Source of the DNA: Tretioscincus oriximinensis
Taxonomy: Eukaryota; Chordata; Lepidosauria; Squamata; Gymnophthalmidae
Assembly: GCA_022410635.1 (NCBI GenBank)
Contig: JAJVDF010000347.1
Coordinates: forward strand, 602,776 to 666,775
DNA length: 64,000 bases
Reading direction: 5' to 3'
Part shown: positions 23,633-35,952 of the stretch, piece by piece
How the letters are laid out: each line of letters begins with the position of its first letter
Position numbering within the stretch: position 1 is the stretch's first letter
Position numbers and translations under genes: made by a program
The notes under the pieces: model-generated
What the model was told of the DNA's origin: nothing
The model's database searches: none
What the model saw: only the letters and a program-made list of their open reading frames with translations

Positions 23633-26193
23633 TGTACTTTCGGGTACAGGATAGTATAGAAATGCAAATAAATAAATTCCACCTGTTTGAAACCAATTTG
23701 ATTTAGACTTTGGAGAGGGTTGACCTGGTTCTTCATATAAAAATATAATTAAAATATTCTTTAAAGGACAAACAATAAATACATTTGAACTAACATGAAA
23801 TAAGCCTCTTCATTCAAACCATTTCAACCAACACTTGTTCACCATCCAGGTTCAGTTCTGGTTTGAAATAATCCCCCTTGAATCTAAGGGTGGTTTTGGT
23901 TCTTTGAACTCATCAAACCACTCAGTTTAATTCAAACAGGTCAGAATGATGCACAACTATTAGCCCCTGGTTACAATGCGTTCAATAAAAATGCAGCATA
24001 TTAACAAGGGCAGGGTTCCTCTTTTCTGCTCTAGAGTGTACAAGACAAAGACTCAGAATTCAGATTAAGTTCTACACTATACTGTTCTAAGTGTGGAAAA
24101 GCCCTGGTCTTATCATCCCAACAACATCCATAATTTATATAAACAGGAGCGGTGGCTTTTAAATAAGTTACTGTAAGAAACTGGATGCTAGGAAATGATA
24201 ATATTCATTTACATAAATGTTATTTGGCATTTACTTTTGACAAGAGAACAACAAACTGAATTTTGGAAGCTTCTCCTTTGTCTGCTTCCCTTGTGTAAGA
24301 AATATGAGTCTGGAGAAGAGTTTTTCTTTTAAAAGTCTTCCCAGGATGAACAGTAATAGGAATAATTATGAAAAGTGTGGGTATAACCAATCCCCTAATA
24401 AATATCTAGTTTACTTTAGTGATACAGATAAAATGCCTCCATACTGGCCTTTTATTACATATATCTTTCTAAACATCACTGGAAAAAGGTTATATTTAAC
24501 AATCTCACAGGTGATTTCAAAGGACAGCTATCACATCTATCCTGTTTCTTAGCTAAATAGTAAGAAAGTGACAGTCAATTTAGCATTGGATATCAACACA
24601 AAAAAAATACAGAAATCTTAGACAGAAGATGCATCCAGACAGGGTGTAAAACCTAGGAGTATTCTAGAGATATGCTGGATTACCAAACGTGTCCTTAGCA
24701 AATGGCAATAATAACACAGTCCTAGGATACAGGAACTGTATCCCACATTTTTGTTCTACAGTGATACTGACTTATGAGTCCATATGATGCTGAGGGAAGC
24801 CACTGTTTGGACAATAGCCATGGTGCATGCAGGGCTCCAAGAATATTTATTTGTTTGTTTGTTTATAAATAAATTTATCCCCTCCTTCACTAAAAGAACT
24901 GTATTTAAAATTATGAAAATGTATTTTAAATATGTGCATGGTGACAATCATGCATTACCAGGCATTTCTGTGCCCTCAAGACACACAAAGGCTATTTCAG
25001 ACAAGATAAAGCCCTGCTGTTGCTATCAAGGCAACAAGAGATTATTTCAGAGGAGGCAGCCAGAGTTTAAGAATCACTGGTCCTTGAATGAACGGAACCT
25101 CAGTACTATAAGCCATGACCAGATAAAAATAAAGATAAGAGAATTGCTCGGGGAATCCCCAACATACACCTTCCAAAGTGATATAGCAGTAAGGTCCACT
25201 GTCACAGCAGATTATCTTTATTAATGGTATTTCTATAACAGCACTCACACAGAGTCTAGAAATGAAAACATTGGAAGCTATTAAACCCAATTGTTGAATA
25301 TCCAAACATTTCATCAAGTTGAACCAATTTCTCACTTGTGTATGTGAACTACCTTTGATTGAATAATTAAAATCTGCTGTGTTTTTGTAAGGAGTTGTTG
25401 CAATGGGAGGGAGGGGAATCTAATTTTCAAATCAGTTCAAAATTAAATGTTCAATTAAATGATTTGTTGCCAAACCAAACAAATGCCTGCTCAGCTTGAT
25501 CATAAATTGAAAGCATGATTTTAATTTATGTAAAGCTCTAATTTCTAAACCAATTGAAACAATGGGGAAAACTTGGATACCTCAACTTTTATTGCCATCA
25601 ATAACATCAAACCAGTATGTACATTTCTCCCAATATCTAAACTGGAGAGAAAATAGCTTAACATTACCCAAGCTTTTTTGTCAGAGCTTAATGCCACAAG
25701 AAACATCAGCTTTGAAATTACTATGTGATTTATACAGAGGCTTGNACCATACCTGACAAAATGTCACGGCAAGTCAACATTAGGTTCATGAGATTGGCAT
25801 GGGATAATCTTGTCTCCTGGCAGTATTGATTACATCATTAAATCACATGCAATCACCACAAGAAACATTTTAAATGTGCTTTCATCACTCTTATGCTCTT
25901 CAGGCACTATCTGTTGGACTCATCTACAGTTGGGAGTTAGACACAGATTCATCAGTTTTCCAATTTGTGCTGCTTTACATCATACAGCCTCCATAACAGC
26001 TAAACGTCATTCATATACAAGAAAGAGTGTTCCCCTGGAGCTTGAAAGTTCATTTAATTCTATTTCTGAATACCAGGGGGAAACAATAAAGGAAATTATG
26101 AACTGGAATAAGCTTGAGACTGATCATGACCAGTGGTCTGGAATGTACAAGTGTAAAAGATGAAGAGAATGGAACAGACATGAAAATGGAAGT

Positions 26194-26370
26194 CAATTTC
26201 AGAGAAATAGCCGTGTTAGTCTAGCAGAAAGTCCAGCAAAGGGGCTAGCAGCACTTGGAGACTAACTTGAGAAAAGTGATTGGCATAAGCTTTCATAGAC
26301 AGGTCTACTTCTTCATCTTGATCTGAAGAAGTAGACCTGTCTACGAAAGCTTATGCCAACCACTTTTCTC
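26194..26370. mobile_element. Fold-back CTGAAGA/GAAA retroelement with 14-bp TSD
   Basis: Two copies of a short unit in head-to-head inversion around 26316-26322. The right arm reads ctgaagaagtagacctgtct then acgaaagcttatgcc. The left arm is its reverse complement and extends further, to ttcagagaaatagccgtg. The perfect 14-bp direct repeat atgaaaatggaagt lies at 26180-26193 and 26371-26384. The insertion therefore entered as one event. Confidence 0.8.
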
Positions 26371-26532
26371 ATGAAAATGGAAGTTCGGCTTCAATCATGA
26401 ACATTTTATGCTGTTAAGTTCTGTTGCTTACACTATAGTTAATATAAATATGACAAGAATTATGCTATGCCATGGAAACATGATAGAGCTAGACTGTAGT
26501 TACTTGTTGAAAATATCATTTGGTACTTTTTC

Positions 26533-26937
26533 TTCACACAACACAAGGACCAGAGGGCACTCCTTAAAACTGTTGGGTAGAAAAGTGAGAACAGACAAAG
26601 GAAAGTATTTTTTCATCCAGAGGGTCATCGGCCTGTGGAATTTACTTCCTGAAGAGGTAGTGGTAGCTAACAGCTTGGATAGCTTCAAAGACAGGAGTAG
26701 ACAGGTTTATGGACACCAAGGGTATAAATGGGTCCTAGGATGCATGTCTGGATGTTGCCTCCGGGATGGAGCAACAGGCAGGACTCCTGAAATACCATTT
26801 GCAGGGAGTCATGAACAGATGCATATTTTGCTTTCCTCTGTTCGGACTGCCCAGTTGCATCTGGTGGGTCTCTGTGTGAGACAGAATGCTGGACTTGATG
26901 GGCTGTGGCCTGATCCAGTATGGCTCTTCTTATGTTC
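26533..26937 (+). mobile_element. CR1 LINE 3' end
   Basis: cacaacacaaggaccagagg through gctcttcttatgttc; close match to 31612-32012. Long open frames here come from the low divergence and are not a gene. Confidence 0.9.
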
Positions 26938-26951
26938 AAATCACAGTTTAC

Positions 26952-27368
26952 ATAAGAACATAAGAGAAGTCTTGCTGTATTGGGTCATAGCCCATCTCAT
27001 CAAGCATTTGTCTTACACTGTCTCAAACTGTGTAAGACCTTTACCAGTTCTTGGCTCCCTGTAAATGATATTTCAGGAATACTGCCTCTTACTTCATCTC
27101 GGAGGCAGTATCAAGAGATCCATCCTAATAGCTATTGATACACTTTGCTTCCATGAATTTGTCTAATCCTATCTTAAAGCTATCCAGGCTACTAGCTACC
27201 ACTACCTCTTCTGAAAGTAAATTCCATAGACCAATGATTCTCTAGATAAAAAATGTATATTGCCTTATCTGCCCCAACTCTTCTGCCCATCAGCATCAAA
27301 GAATGCCCCCTGATCTTGGTGTTGGGTGATAGAGAAAACATTTTTTCCCTATTCATCTTATCCATCTA
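26952..27368 (-). mobile_element. CR1 LINE 3' end, opposite orientation
   Basis: Antisense CR1 beginning cataagaacataagagaag and ending tattcatcttatccatc. It faces the copy at 26533-26937 with 14 bp between the two 3' termini. It is more diverged than its neighbour, so the two are separate insertions. Confidence 0.88.
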
Positions 27369-29423
27369 TGTATGGCATGTGTATATACAACCTGATTTAA
27401 AATAAATCCTGGGACAGAGGGTGTTTCTGAGAATGTTGTTGCTAAGTGATATTTACATCCATAGAGACATAGTTTTCATTTTTACTACAGTCTCAATCAG
27501 TTTCAATTGAGGCACATCTTAGAAAAAANTTTTTCATTAATGGACAGTGAAAATGATTTAACAATTGCACTGCCCAAGTGAGTAAGGACTGAAGTAAGAT
27601 GATACATAGGAAGAACAAAATGTCTGGTGAAAGTCACTGATGTTACACAGCGCAAAAGTAATTTGATAGTGCTTGTTTTTCTCTTTATCTGTGATATTCT
27701 AGGTGAGTAGTAAACAAATATTTGATATCAGAGAGACAAAATTATTGGCTCTTCCCTACAGAGAATAATAAGAAGGAAGGAAGGAAAGAAGATCAATAGC
27801 TCAGATAAAATAGATCTGTCTCACCTGCTGAAGTGCAGAAGTAAGAAACTGAAGTTTAAAATGGAGATCAAAAGTGCCTTGTTTTTCCTATGAGGTTGGG
27901 TAAGCAGCATAGAGAAGCAGACAAGAGAGATAGTAATTAGATGTGAGGAACATATTTTACTGATAAAGAGCTCTACTGCAAAAAAGGAAGACTGAAAGCA
28001 CATATATTAAAACGGGTTGCACTTTAAAATTGTAATTAGAGGTTGGAATCCCCTTGTAACATGGCAGCTGCTACTATATCATGCATTCAGTGGATACAAC
28101 CTGATTGTGTAGTCAAATATTAGATATTCTGTTTTGCAACTACAATAGTAGATGAATTTCTGAAAATTGCTGATTTTCAGATAACCTATGAAATAGAGAT
28201 CATATTATTCCTTACAAATTGAAGGTAGGTAAATTGAAGTGAAATTTTCAATTATGTGCAGATTCTAATTGGGCAGCCAATGGAAATAATGATATGAATT
28301 AAAACCTTTTTTTGAAGTATAATATTTTTTCTCATATTTTATAACAATAAGCAAGTATGATACAAATTGATTTACTGCCAACTATTTTTGTTTACCTTTG
28401 AATTTCAATGCCAACTTTAAAACTGTCTATACTTTTTCATAGATCATTTAGAGATTTCCAGAATCTAGTAATTCATTTTCTATCTGGAAAAAAGTTTATT
28501 TGTTTTGCACTGTACCACTAGTTTATTACAGTCAGATGAATAATGAACGGTGCATGTTAAGTTCTGAGAACAATTTCTCCAATTATGTCTCCAATTCTGA
28601 AACCAATTCTTCAGACTGGATTATTTTCTTTAAACCTTCCACATTATTAACTTCATTTGTTGTAAAATATTTTTAGAAGTATCAGAAAAGCCAGAGCTTT
28701 ATTGTGCTTTTTTAAAAAAATTAAAAAAATACAGCACAGAATCTAGAAGCAGACTCAGATTGTATTCCAATCTCTTTCAAAGGGGAACTACTCCATCCCA
28801 GCCTTTGACTAAAAAAACCCAGTTCCCTCCTTCCTCATTTAGATACTGATTGTTGTTCATTTTATATATTTTTATCACTTTTAACAGAAACTCTAAAGTA
28901 TACAATAGGATAAAAACACCAAAGAAACCAAGAACTGTGCGCTTTAACACGTACTGGATTAGATTCACAACAGAACTGACACCGATTTTACTCTCTAACG
29001 ATTCTTCTACTTAATTAGCACTATGAATACCAAGGTGCTTTATATGAGTTCCACAGTGATACTGGTGAAACTGACAGTAATTAATCAATGGTTCTCAAGA
29101 TTTCATAGCAGAAAGACAACCCCAACAGGAGCAACTTGTTACCAGAACATGCCTCACTGTATTCAGAAATCTTTCAGATTTCATAGGATCTCTGCTGGAT
29201 CAGCATACATTCTGAAAAGGTAATTTTTATAACCATAGTACTGCCTACTTCACAATAAATATATATACTAATAATGGATTACGGTGTATGGAAGAACATT
29301 TTATTAGCAAATAATTTTAATATTTTAATAATCAGAAACTACTGGTGACAATGATAATAGTAATGATAGTAATTAAGGTTTCTATACAAATCTGATTTCG
29401 CTTAGACAAAAACTATTCATGCC
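27369..29423 (-). other. MYRIP: MYRIP intron stretch, no recognised element
   Basis: AT-rich intron sequence. Apart from a short A/G-rich patch near 27770-27790, I see no repeat family or coding potential. Confidence 0.7.
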
Positions 29424-29435
29424 ATAGAAATACTG

Positions 29436-29529
29436 CATCTAAAGTGCATCTGAAGAAGTAGACGTGTCTACGAAAGCTTATGCCACCTACTTTTCTCAAG
29501 TTAGTCTCAAAGTGCTGCTACCTCCTTTG
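29436..29529 (+). mobile_element. CTGAAGA/GAAA retroelement, single unit with 12-bp TSD
   Basis: gcatctgaagaagtagacgt, then gtctacgaaagcttatgcc, then tcaagttagtctcaaagtgc. The perfect 12-bp direct repeat atagaaatactg lies at 29424-29435 and 29530-29541, which defines the element as 94 bp. Confidence 0.8.
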
Positions 29530-29707
29530 ATAGAAATACTGGATAGGCTTGATAAAATTAAAAGTTGGAAAAGGAGAGATAAGGATCTGTCATAATAGCA
29601 ATATTCCTGATTTATTATCAACTAATATTAGAATAACTACAGAAATATAGATAATTTCAATATAGTCTTGGGAAAATCACAGCCAGCTACCAAGCCATTA
29701 CCTATTA

Positions 29708-29762
29708 CTTATTTATTTGTACCTATACCCCGCCTTATACCTGAAGTTGTCAAGATGGCCAA
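29708..29762 (-). mobile_element. L2 LINE 3' tail next to a MYRIP splice donor
   Basis: cttatttatttgtacctataccccgccttatacctgaag is the antisense L2 tail; it fades out near 29762. The donor gtaagt of window exon 8 occupies 29771-29766. Confidence 0.75.
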
Positions 29763-29771
29763 CCAACTTAC

Positions 29772-30011
29772 CCTTTTCAATTCCTCTTGAATAGGTTTGC
29801 CGTTACCCTCCAAAGGCAGACATAATTTCTGATTTTCACATTCTGTTCTTGAGTCTAACATTTGTTCTTCTGAAGAAGCTTCTCTATCATCATTCATTTT
29901 TGCAGCCAACTCATATAATCTTGACTTCAGTTTTTCTTCCATAGAGTCTACCTTATTTTGATTGTGCTGGTCTTCACTGCTTACGTCAGCTTCTGAGATG
30001 TCAGTGGATAC
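29772..30011 (-). CDS. MYRIP: MYRIP exon 8 of window: RLYELAAKM coiled region
   Basis: 240 nt, 80 codons, phase 0 at both ends. Acceptor aaatctttaag (short T tract), donor AAAAGG|gtaagt, a strong donor. It contains DISEADVSSED, EEKLKSRLYELAAKMNDD, EASSEEQ and ends IQEELKR, which runs into KYSAVSLCN in the next exon exactly as in mammals (EELKKKYSAVSLCN). The Leu/Ala spacing suggests a helical segment in an acidic context. An L2 3' tail begins within about 10 bp of its splice donor (29708-29762), unusually close for a repeat. An exon of this phase could be skipped in frame. Confidence 0.96.
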
Positions 30012-30589
30012 CTTAAAGATTTTTTTTTAAAAAAGGAAAAAAGCAAGCATACTTCAAGCAAGAGAAAAACATTGTTGTATATATAAGAACTGCTCACAAA
30101 AATTGTTTACACAGCAGGGAAGCAACAAATGCACTACTTCAATAAGATAAACAGACAAGAGGAAATAGGTTTTCATTTCATACAGCAGATTCTCAGCATT
30201 CTCTACATGATAACAACCCTTGACTTTGTGTTTGATCTTTCACTGCACTTTCAAAGTGTTACATGATAGCTTACACAGTCAAGGTAAAGCTATCACAGAT
30301 GCTGCATAGTTTTCCAAGCATTTGTATAGCAAGTAAATATTGAAGGGGTGGGATTTTGTTATTCTGTCTCTGTGTTGTTTACTTTCATCCCATTTTTAAA
30401 AACATTTTCAACAAATTAATGACAAGAGTCAAATATGTCTTCAATACCAAAAGGAACTGATGACATCTCATGTGCTAATGGGATGAAATCAGATAGTAAA
30501 GTTGGAAGATACATTATCTCTTTATTCCCTCCTCAATTCATTTGGACATCACCTTTCAGATACTCTTGCAGCTTTCAAATTTGCAAAAA

Positions 30590-30749
30590 TATTTATTTAT
30601 TTATTTATACTTCTACCCTGCACTATACCCGAAGGCCTCAGACCGCCCAAAACAGTAAAACATCTCTACAAAATTAAAACAGTATAAAACAATATTTAAA
30701 AGTAGGGACAGAGATGACATGGGCTACTAGAAACCAACAGAGAATGTAT
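30590..30749 (-). mobile_element. L2 LINE 3' end
   Basis: tatttatttatacttctacc, ctatacccgaaggcctcag and cagtataaaacaatatttaa match the L2 copy at 44136 closely, so it is young. Confidence 0.85.
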
Positions 30750-30821
30750 ANTGCTCAAAACAATTAAGGGAACACTTCAACAGTGTAACACTAAGTGTTC
30801 CCTTAATTGTTTTGATCAGTA
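30750..30821. mobile_element. Palindromic Tc1/mariner-type MITE
   Basis: 72 bp: tgctcaaaacaattaaggga acact on the left and agtgttcccttaattgtttt gatca on the right, separated by 14 bp and flanked by TA. It is a second copy of the element at 38417-38482. No coding capacity. Confidence 0.8.
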
Positions 30822-30867
30822 TATTTAAATATTTGAGTAAATTACAGGTTTTCTATGTCATGTGCAT

Positions 30868-32023
30868 GAGATGGACAGTTCTCTGAATGGAAAGAGGTAA
30901 GAAGTGGGAAACCGCAGGGGTCTATACTGGGACCTTTGTTTTTTAATATATTCATAAACGATCTGGATGCTGAGGTAAATAGTGAAATAGCCAAGTTCGC
31001 TGACGACACTAAACTGTTCAAGGTAGTGAAAACTGAAAACGATTGTAAGGCACTCCAGAGTGATCTACTGAAATTGGGTGAGTGGGCATCAAAGTGGCAA
31101 ATACACTTCAATTTAAGCAAGTGCAAGGTTATGCACATTGGGGCAAAGAACCCCAACTACTCCTACCACCTGATGGGAACCAAGCTTTCTGCGACCAAGC
31201 AAGAAAAGGATCTTGGGGTGTTAGTGGACAATTCAATGAAAATGTCAACCCAGTGTGCAGCAGCAGCAAAAAAGGCACATTCCATGTTGGGGATAATTAG
31301 GAAAGGAATCGAAAACAAGTCAGCAAATGTTGTTTTGCCTCTTTATAAATCTGTGGTGAGGCCCCATTTGGAATACTGTGTTCAGTTCTGGTCACCACAT
31401 CTCAAGAGAGATAGTTTGGTAAGCGCGTCGGTGCAGAAAAGGGCAACCAGAATGATCAAGGGTCTGGAGCACCTCCCTTATGAAGTCAGGCTGCAATGTC
31501 TGGGCCTCTTCAGCCTCAAAAGGCAATGTCTGAGAGGTGATCTGATTGAAGTGTATAAAATCATGCATGGGATAGACAGGGTGAATAGAGAAATGTTTTT
31601 TCTCTATCACACAACACAAGGACCAGAGGGCACTCCTTAAAACTGTTGGGTAGAAAAGTGAGAACAGACAAAGGAAAGTATTTTTTCACCCTGAGGGTCA
31701 TCGGCCAGTGGAATTTATTTCCTGAAGAGGTAGTAGTAGCTAACAGCTTGGATAGTTTCAAGACAGGACTAGACAGGTTTAAGGACACCAAGGGTATAAA
31801 TGGGTACTAGGATGGATGCCTGGATGTTGCCCCCGGGATGGAGCAACAGGCAGGACTCCTGAAATACCATTTGCAGGGAGTCATGAACAGGTGCATATTT
31901 TGCTTTCCTCTATTCAGACAGTCCAGGTGCATCTGGTGGGCCTCTGTGTGAGACAGAATGTTGGACTAGATGGGCTGTGGCCTGATCCAGTATGACTCTT
32001 CTTATGTTCTTATATTCTTATGT
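30868..32023 (+). mobile_element. CR1 LINE, 3' 1.15 kb with reverse transcriptase C-terminal half
   Basis: Begins inside the reverse transcriptase at the PQGSILGPLFFN motif, continues with FADDTKL (the catalytic Y/FADD box) and KDLGVLVD, then SVVRPHLEYC and RGDLIEVYKIMHG, and ends with the full CR1 3' tail and gttcttatattcttatg. From 30936 to 31640 the frame is open for 234 codons. It is 5'-truncated and lacks the endonuclease and the front of the reverse transcriptase, so it is a dead but recent copy. Confidence 0.93.
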
Positions 32024-32474
32024 ACACAATTCAAAGTTAGTCTGGATGCAAAAATTTGGCAAGGAGCTTTGATAACAGGAAAAAGGTAGAGAGCATGAAC
32101 TTTCATCAAACGAGTTTACTACTTCAGATTACATGAATTTCAGAAGTAAGAGTGGTTCCTATAATTTTCCTCCTGTTCATATTTGTTGTGACATATTTAT
32201 ATAACAAAAAGTATATAAGAGATGCACAAATCAATCAAATAATTTGAGTTGGCATCAAACCAAACATAATTGTTTGAATGTCCAAAAATTCAGTTGAACT
32301 GAACCAGTCCTCCACTCACAAAATACAAACAATTCAATCAAACATTTGTTTTTCTAAAAAGGAGCCAAACAAAAAAAGCAATAGAGCATGTTAGAAGGAA
32401 GCTATTTTATTTTGGCGTTTTCATAATTATAGACAAAATTCCCAGATACCTTCAGGAAGAGGGACAGGAAATAA

Positions 32475-32504
<30 letters not shown>
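32475..32504. repeat. (ACAG)n microsatellite
   Basis: About seven and a half tandem copies of acag inside a MYRIP intron. Confidence 0.95.
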
Positions 32505-32505
<1 letters not shown>

Positions 32506-33091
32506 AAGAAATCATCACATCACACCACCTAGGCAGAATAGCTACCACAAACATAGAGCTATTGCAATGTTTCAGTAGATATGTTTTAAATAGACTGAGT
32601 AATGAACTACACTAATTTCATCTTCCCCAAACCTAATGTTATTTTCAGACAGGAAACTTCAGTTCCTTTGCATTGGCTCATTTGACATGCAAATGTAATA
32701 CATTTCTGTAATAATAATAATGATTGTGATGGTGATGCCGACAACATGCATTTGATCTAAAATATGCTCCTTTCCCTTTCAGAAAAGAGATGCTTCAAAA
32801 ACTGTACAAAAACTTCTAAGCATGAAATGAAAGGTACTCTTGGTTGTTTAAGCTCTCATAATAAACTAGCTGCAAATGCCACCTAATGGAAGCAGGAGAA
32901 TTAAGATTCCAATATTAACCATATCCAGGTGCAGATCAGAAATTTATTTGTAAAAAACTGCACTAATCCCTCCTCTAAATGCAATAGTTCTGACTATTAC
33001 CATCCCTATTCTAAAAGCAGAAAATTACTAAAATGTATCTATTCAATTTACTGCAAAATTATTCCAGGGGAAGACATCTTATATGACTAGA

Positions 33092-33383
33092 GCACGAATG
33101 GCCCAGTCGCTAAGTAGACGGTCTCTCATCCGAGAGGTCGGGTTTCGAAGCCCTGTGTCAGACATGGGGATGGGTGAGCACCTTCTACCAGCCTATAGCT
33201 CTAGGCAACCCAGTTGTTCGAAAGCAAGGATTGTAAGAAATTGCAACTGACTGCACCTAGATAAATGGGAACCACCACAGCCTGGTGTGGATGATAGAAT
33301 ATGAGCGTTCGGGTGAAAAATACCCTTGTAAGTCACTTTGAGTCCCTTTGAGTGAAAACCCAGTTCTTCTTCTTTTCTTCTTC
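33092..33383 (+). repeat. tRNA-derived SINE with (CTT) tail
   Basis: A box-like tggcccagtcgctaagtag, B box gggtttcgaagccc, body with gtagctctaggcaaccc-type sequence and attgcaactgactgca, and tail ccctttgagtgaaaacccag followed by ttcttctt. It is a retroposon and not a tRNA gene: the tRNA cloverleaf is broken and a 200-bp body follows. Confidence 0.85.
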
Positions 33384-35308
33384 ATGAGTTATCACATGTA
33401 AAATGTGATAATTGAGGAGTCCCAAGAGCCCTGCCAACCCAAGGCACATTTCATTATCATCTAAGCAATGCCCCCTCTCCCTAAACAGGTCTGTGATTTT
33501 TAAAAATCACAACCTCTTAATGGCCTCTTTCCTGCCTCCTCCACTCTCTCCTTCACCCGCTCCTGGCTCTTACTAATTTCTTGGGAATTGCAGTGGTGGT
33601 AGCCAGTGGCAGCTGCTGAGCGCTACCCAGGAGGTTTGGTGATGGACTGCATAGAGTTATATTGGCAATTTTTACCCTCATTAATGGCTCCGTTTCCCCA
33701 TGGGAACTGCCATGTTGGGGAAACTCTACCCTCCGTTCCCCCAACATGGTGCTACCGGTGCCAGCTTCTCTCCCAGCAGCCAAGGGGACATCCCTATCAA
33801 TTTCCATCACAGTGCCCATAATTAGATGAGAGAAGTCTATAATTTTACAAACCAGATTTTTAAAGATTGTGGTTGGGTACCCAAGACACTGAGATTTATT
33901 CCATAATTCTCGTTCCTACATACGTGAAATTTCCCAGATGATTTAGGCTATGTGGTAACCCTGTATACGAACACAAAGTTACAAGTGTTATCATTTGCTT
34001 TCATTTGTTTTTGTGCAATTAGAACAACAATAAAATCCCAAGAGAAACCAAGAATTGGTCAACCAAGATATGTTCGTTTACCCAAAGCATGGAATCCTGA
34101 TGTGCTTTAGAAAGAAATATCCACCTAATTTCCTCATAGCAACAACTATAGGTCATCCCAACAGCATATTCCTCTATTCAAAGGATTTTTTAATCACAAA
34201 ATTGTTAATTTTTTTCTCTCTCTCGAAACTGAAGGCTTTTTTAATTTTTAAGATTCAACCATATATTGCATCCTAAGCCTTGTAACCTGAGCTTCTGAAA
34301 GTAGAACGTTCTTTCTCCACAATCTTCCAGTGATACTAGAATCAGCTGAGGTTATTGCTAAGAGTACTATAAATTCCACTATAGGGTTGACACTTAATAA
34401 CGTCAAACATGATCACTTCTGTGACATTCCCCACAGCTGTTGTGATGCAAAATTGCATGTGTGGGACAAGAACAGAACTTTGTGTTTTTGTCAAGTGTCA
34501 AACATTACTTTGTGTATCAGAAACAAGAATCTGACACATCAATTTAACAGTAGATTTATATATGGACTTCAATTTCTCCTTCAATTTACTGACATAGCAG
34601 AATTTGCACACTAATCAGATGTGTGATTGTTTGGGTATGAGGGAAGGTGGCTTTGGCTGGCTTGCAAAGGCAACTGGAGAGAGAGAAGGAGGAAAAAGGA
34701 TGATCCCACTGACTATTCTCCACCAAAGAATTACTCTCCAGAACCCAAGAATGAGACTTTGGTATTGAAAATTTCACTCACATGTCTTAGCCACATAAGA
34801 CCAATTGGCCCAGAAAGAGGACATGCATCTGAACATGTCACAAACTATGAATTGACAACCCAGCATCAGCTATGAAGAGAGGAGAGTCTGGAGACAAATA
34901 TGGTGTAATAGGTGTGATCTTCATCACAAATGTTTAGCAAAACATTTTTACTGTCTATTACAGAATCAGAACACATCTACCTCAGCAGCAGCCTTATAAA
35001 TGTATGCTTGGCTGCAGCCATAGTTAGCATAGTTCAGTTCATGAACAGATAGATGCAAACAGACCCAGTTGCATACAATTACCAAGATTCAGCTTTCATT
35101 AGTATGCAGCTGCTGATACCGTGATTCAGTAAAGTAACCAGATTTGCTTAATTCAGCCTGAACAATTGTTTTTGGAGCAATGCTGGTAAACATAAAATAA
35201 GCATTAGCAGAATATTTTTCTTCTCTGTCCATTAAGCTGAGTACACTATTGTATGTTTAAGACTTGTTACTCTTTTGTAGATAGTACTTTAAATTGAATC
35301 TTTATTAC
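33384..35308 (-). other. MYRIP: MYRIP intron stretch, includes a GC-rich patch
   Basis: 33540-33820 is clearly richer in G+C than its surroundings and holds a loose inverted repeat (ccatgttgggg ... cccccaacatgg). Nothing is recognised in the rest. Confidence 0.6.
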
Positions 35309-35952
35309 CTGACTTGTGCTGAAATTCTTTGTGGGGATTTTTGTGCAATTTTTGCCTTTGCATGCATCTTCTGAGCTGGACTTGCCTCTTTTCCACCTCC
35401 GTGACCTCTTTTCTAAATCATGATAGGCATCCTCACTTTCACTGCTGTCTGAATAGTCCAATCTAGTGCCCTGTGGGTTGAAGTTCTCATCTAGTTCCCC
35501 AGGTAATTGTGCTTTTTCCTCGTTGAGTTTACTGCGACAAGTTCTTCTTTGCAGCCATGGAAGAAGGTTGGGTTCCTTAGCCGCCTTTGAAGAATTGGCT
35601 GATAATGTTTCAGAATCAGAGACCATTGTCTCAGGGTTGGTAAACAGCTCAGCCAAAGGGGAAGTCACAGGATGGTAGAGTTCATTGCCATGTTCCCATT
35701 CAAGATTGCATTGAGAATTAGCATAAACTGATGGCTGTTTGGGCTGCTGTTGCTTCTCCAAAGTCATATTCCAGTTGTCATCATCTTCGCTGTTGGAACC
35801 CATCTCATCATAAGCAGAAACGACACTGGATTCGTCCTCAAGTGCCTTGAATACTTGACTTTTAGGCTTGGCAAGCATTCTAGGGCGAGGCAAAATGGCA
35901 TGCTGCAAGGCCACCCAGTTTCCATCTGTGCTTTGTAAAACAGGAGGAAAAG
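35309..35952 (-). CDS. MYRIP: MYRIP exon 7 of window: large acidic Ser-rich exon
   Basis: 644 nt (2 nt + 214 codons), the largest exon. Acceptor gtgtgtttccttag, donor AGTCAG|gtaata. Recognisable blocks are PPVLQSTDGNWVALQ, AKPKSQVFKALE, SAYDEMGSNSEDDDNW, SDSETLSANSSKA, GELDENFNPQGTR and the basic cluster KRSRRWKRGK. These occur in the same order in mammalian MYRIP, separated by diverged serine/glutamate/glutamine-rich filler, so this is an intrinsically disordered region. It corresponds to the myosin VIIa/Va-binding middle portion of the protein. Many SxxE/D sites suggest phosphorylation, but that is inference. Confidence 0.97.

Noticed and set aside
26408..27064. 218-codon plus-strand frame
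   Set aside because: It lies in the CR1 3' untranslated tail and continues into an opposite CR1 copy; not the CR1 coding frame.
33092..33165. tRNA gene suggested by A- and B-box-like motifs
   Set aside because: Acceptor stem and anticodon arm do not form, a 200-bp body and CTT tail follow, and sister copies exist at 59421 and 62762; it is a SINE.
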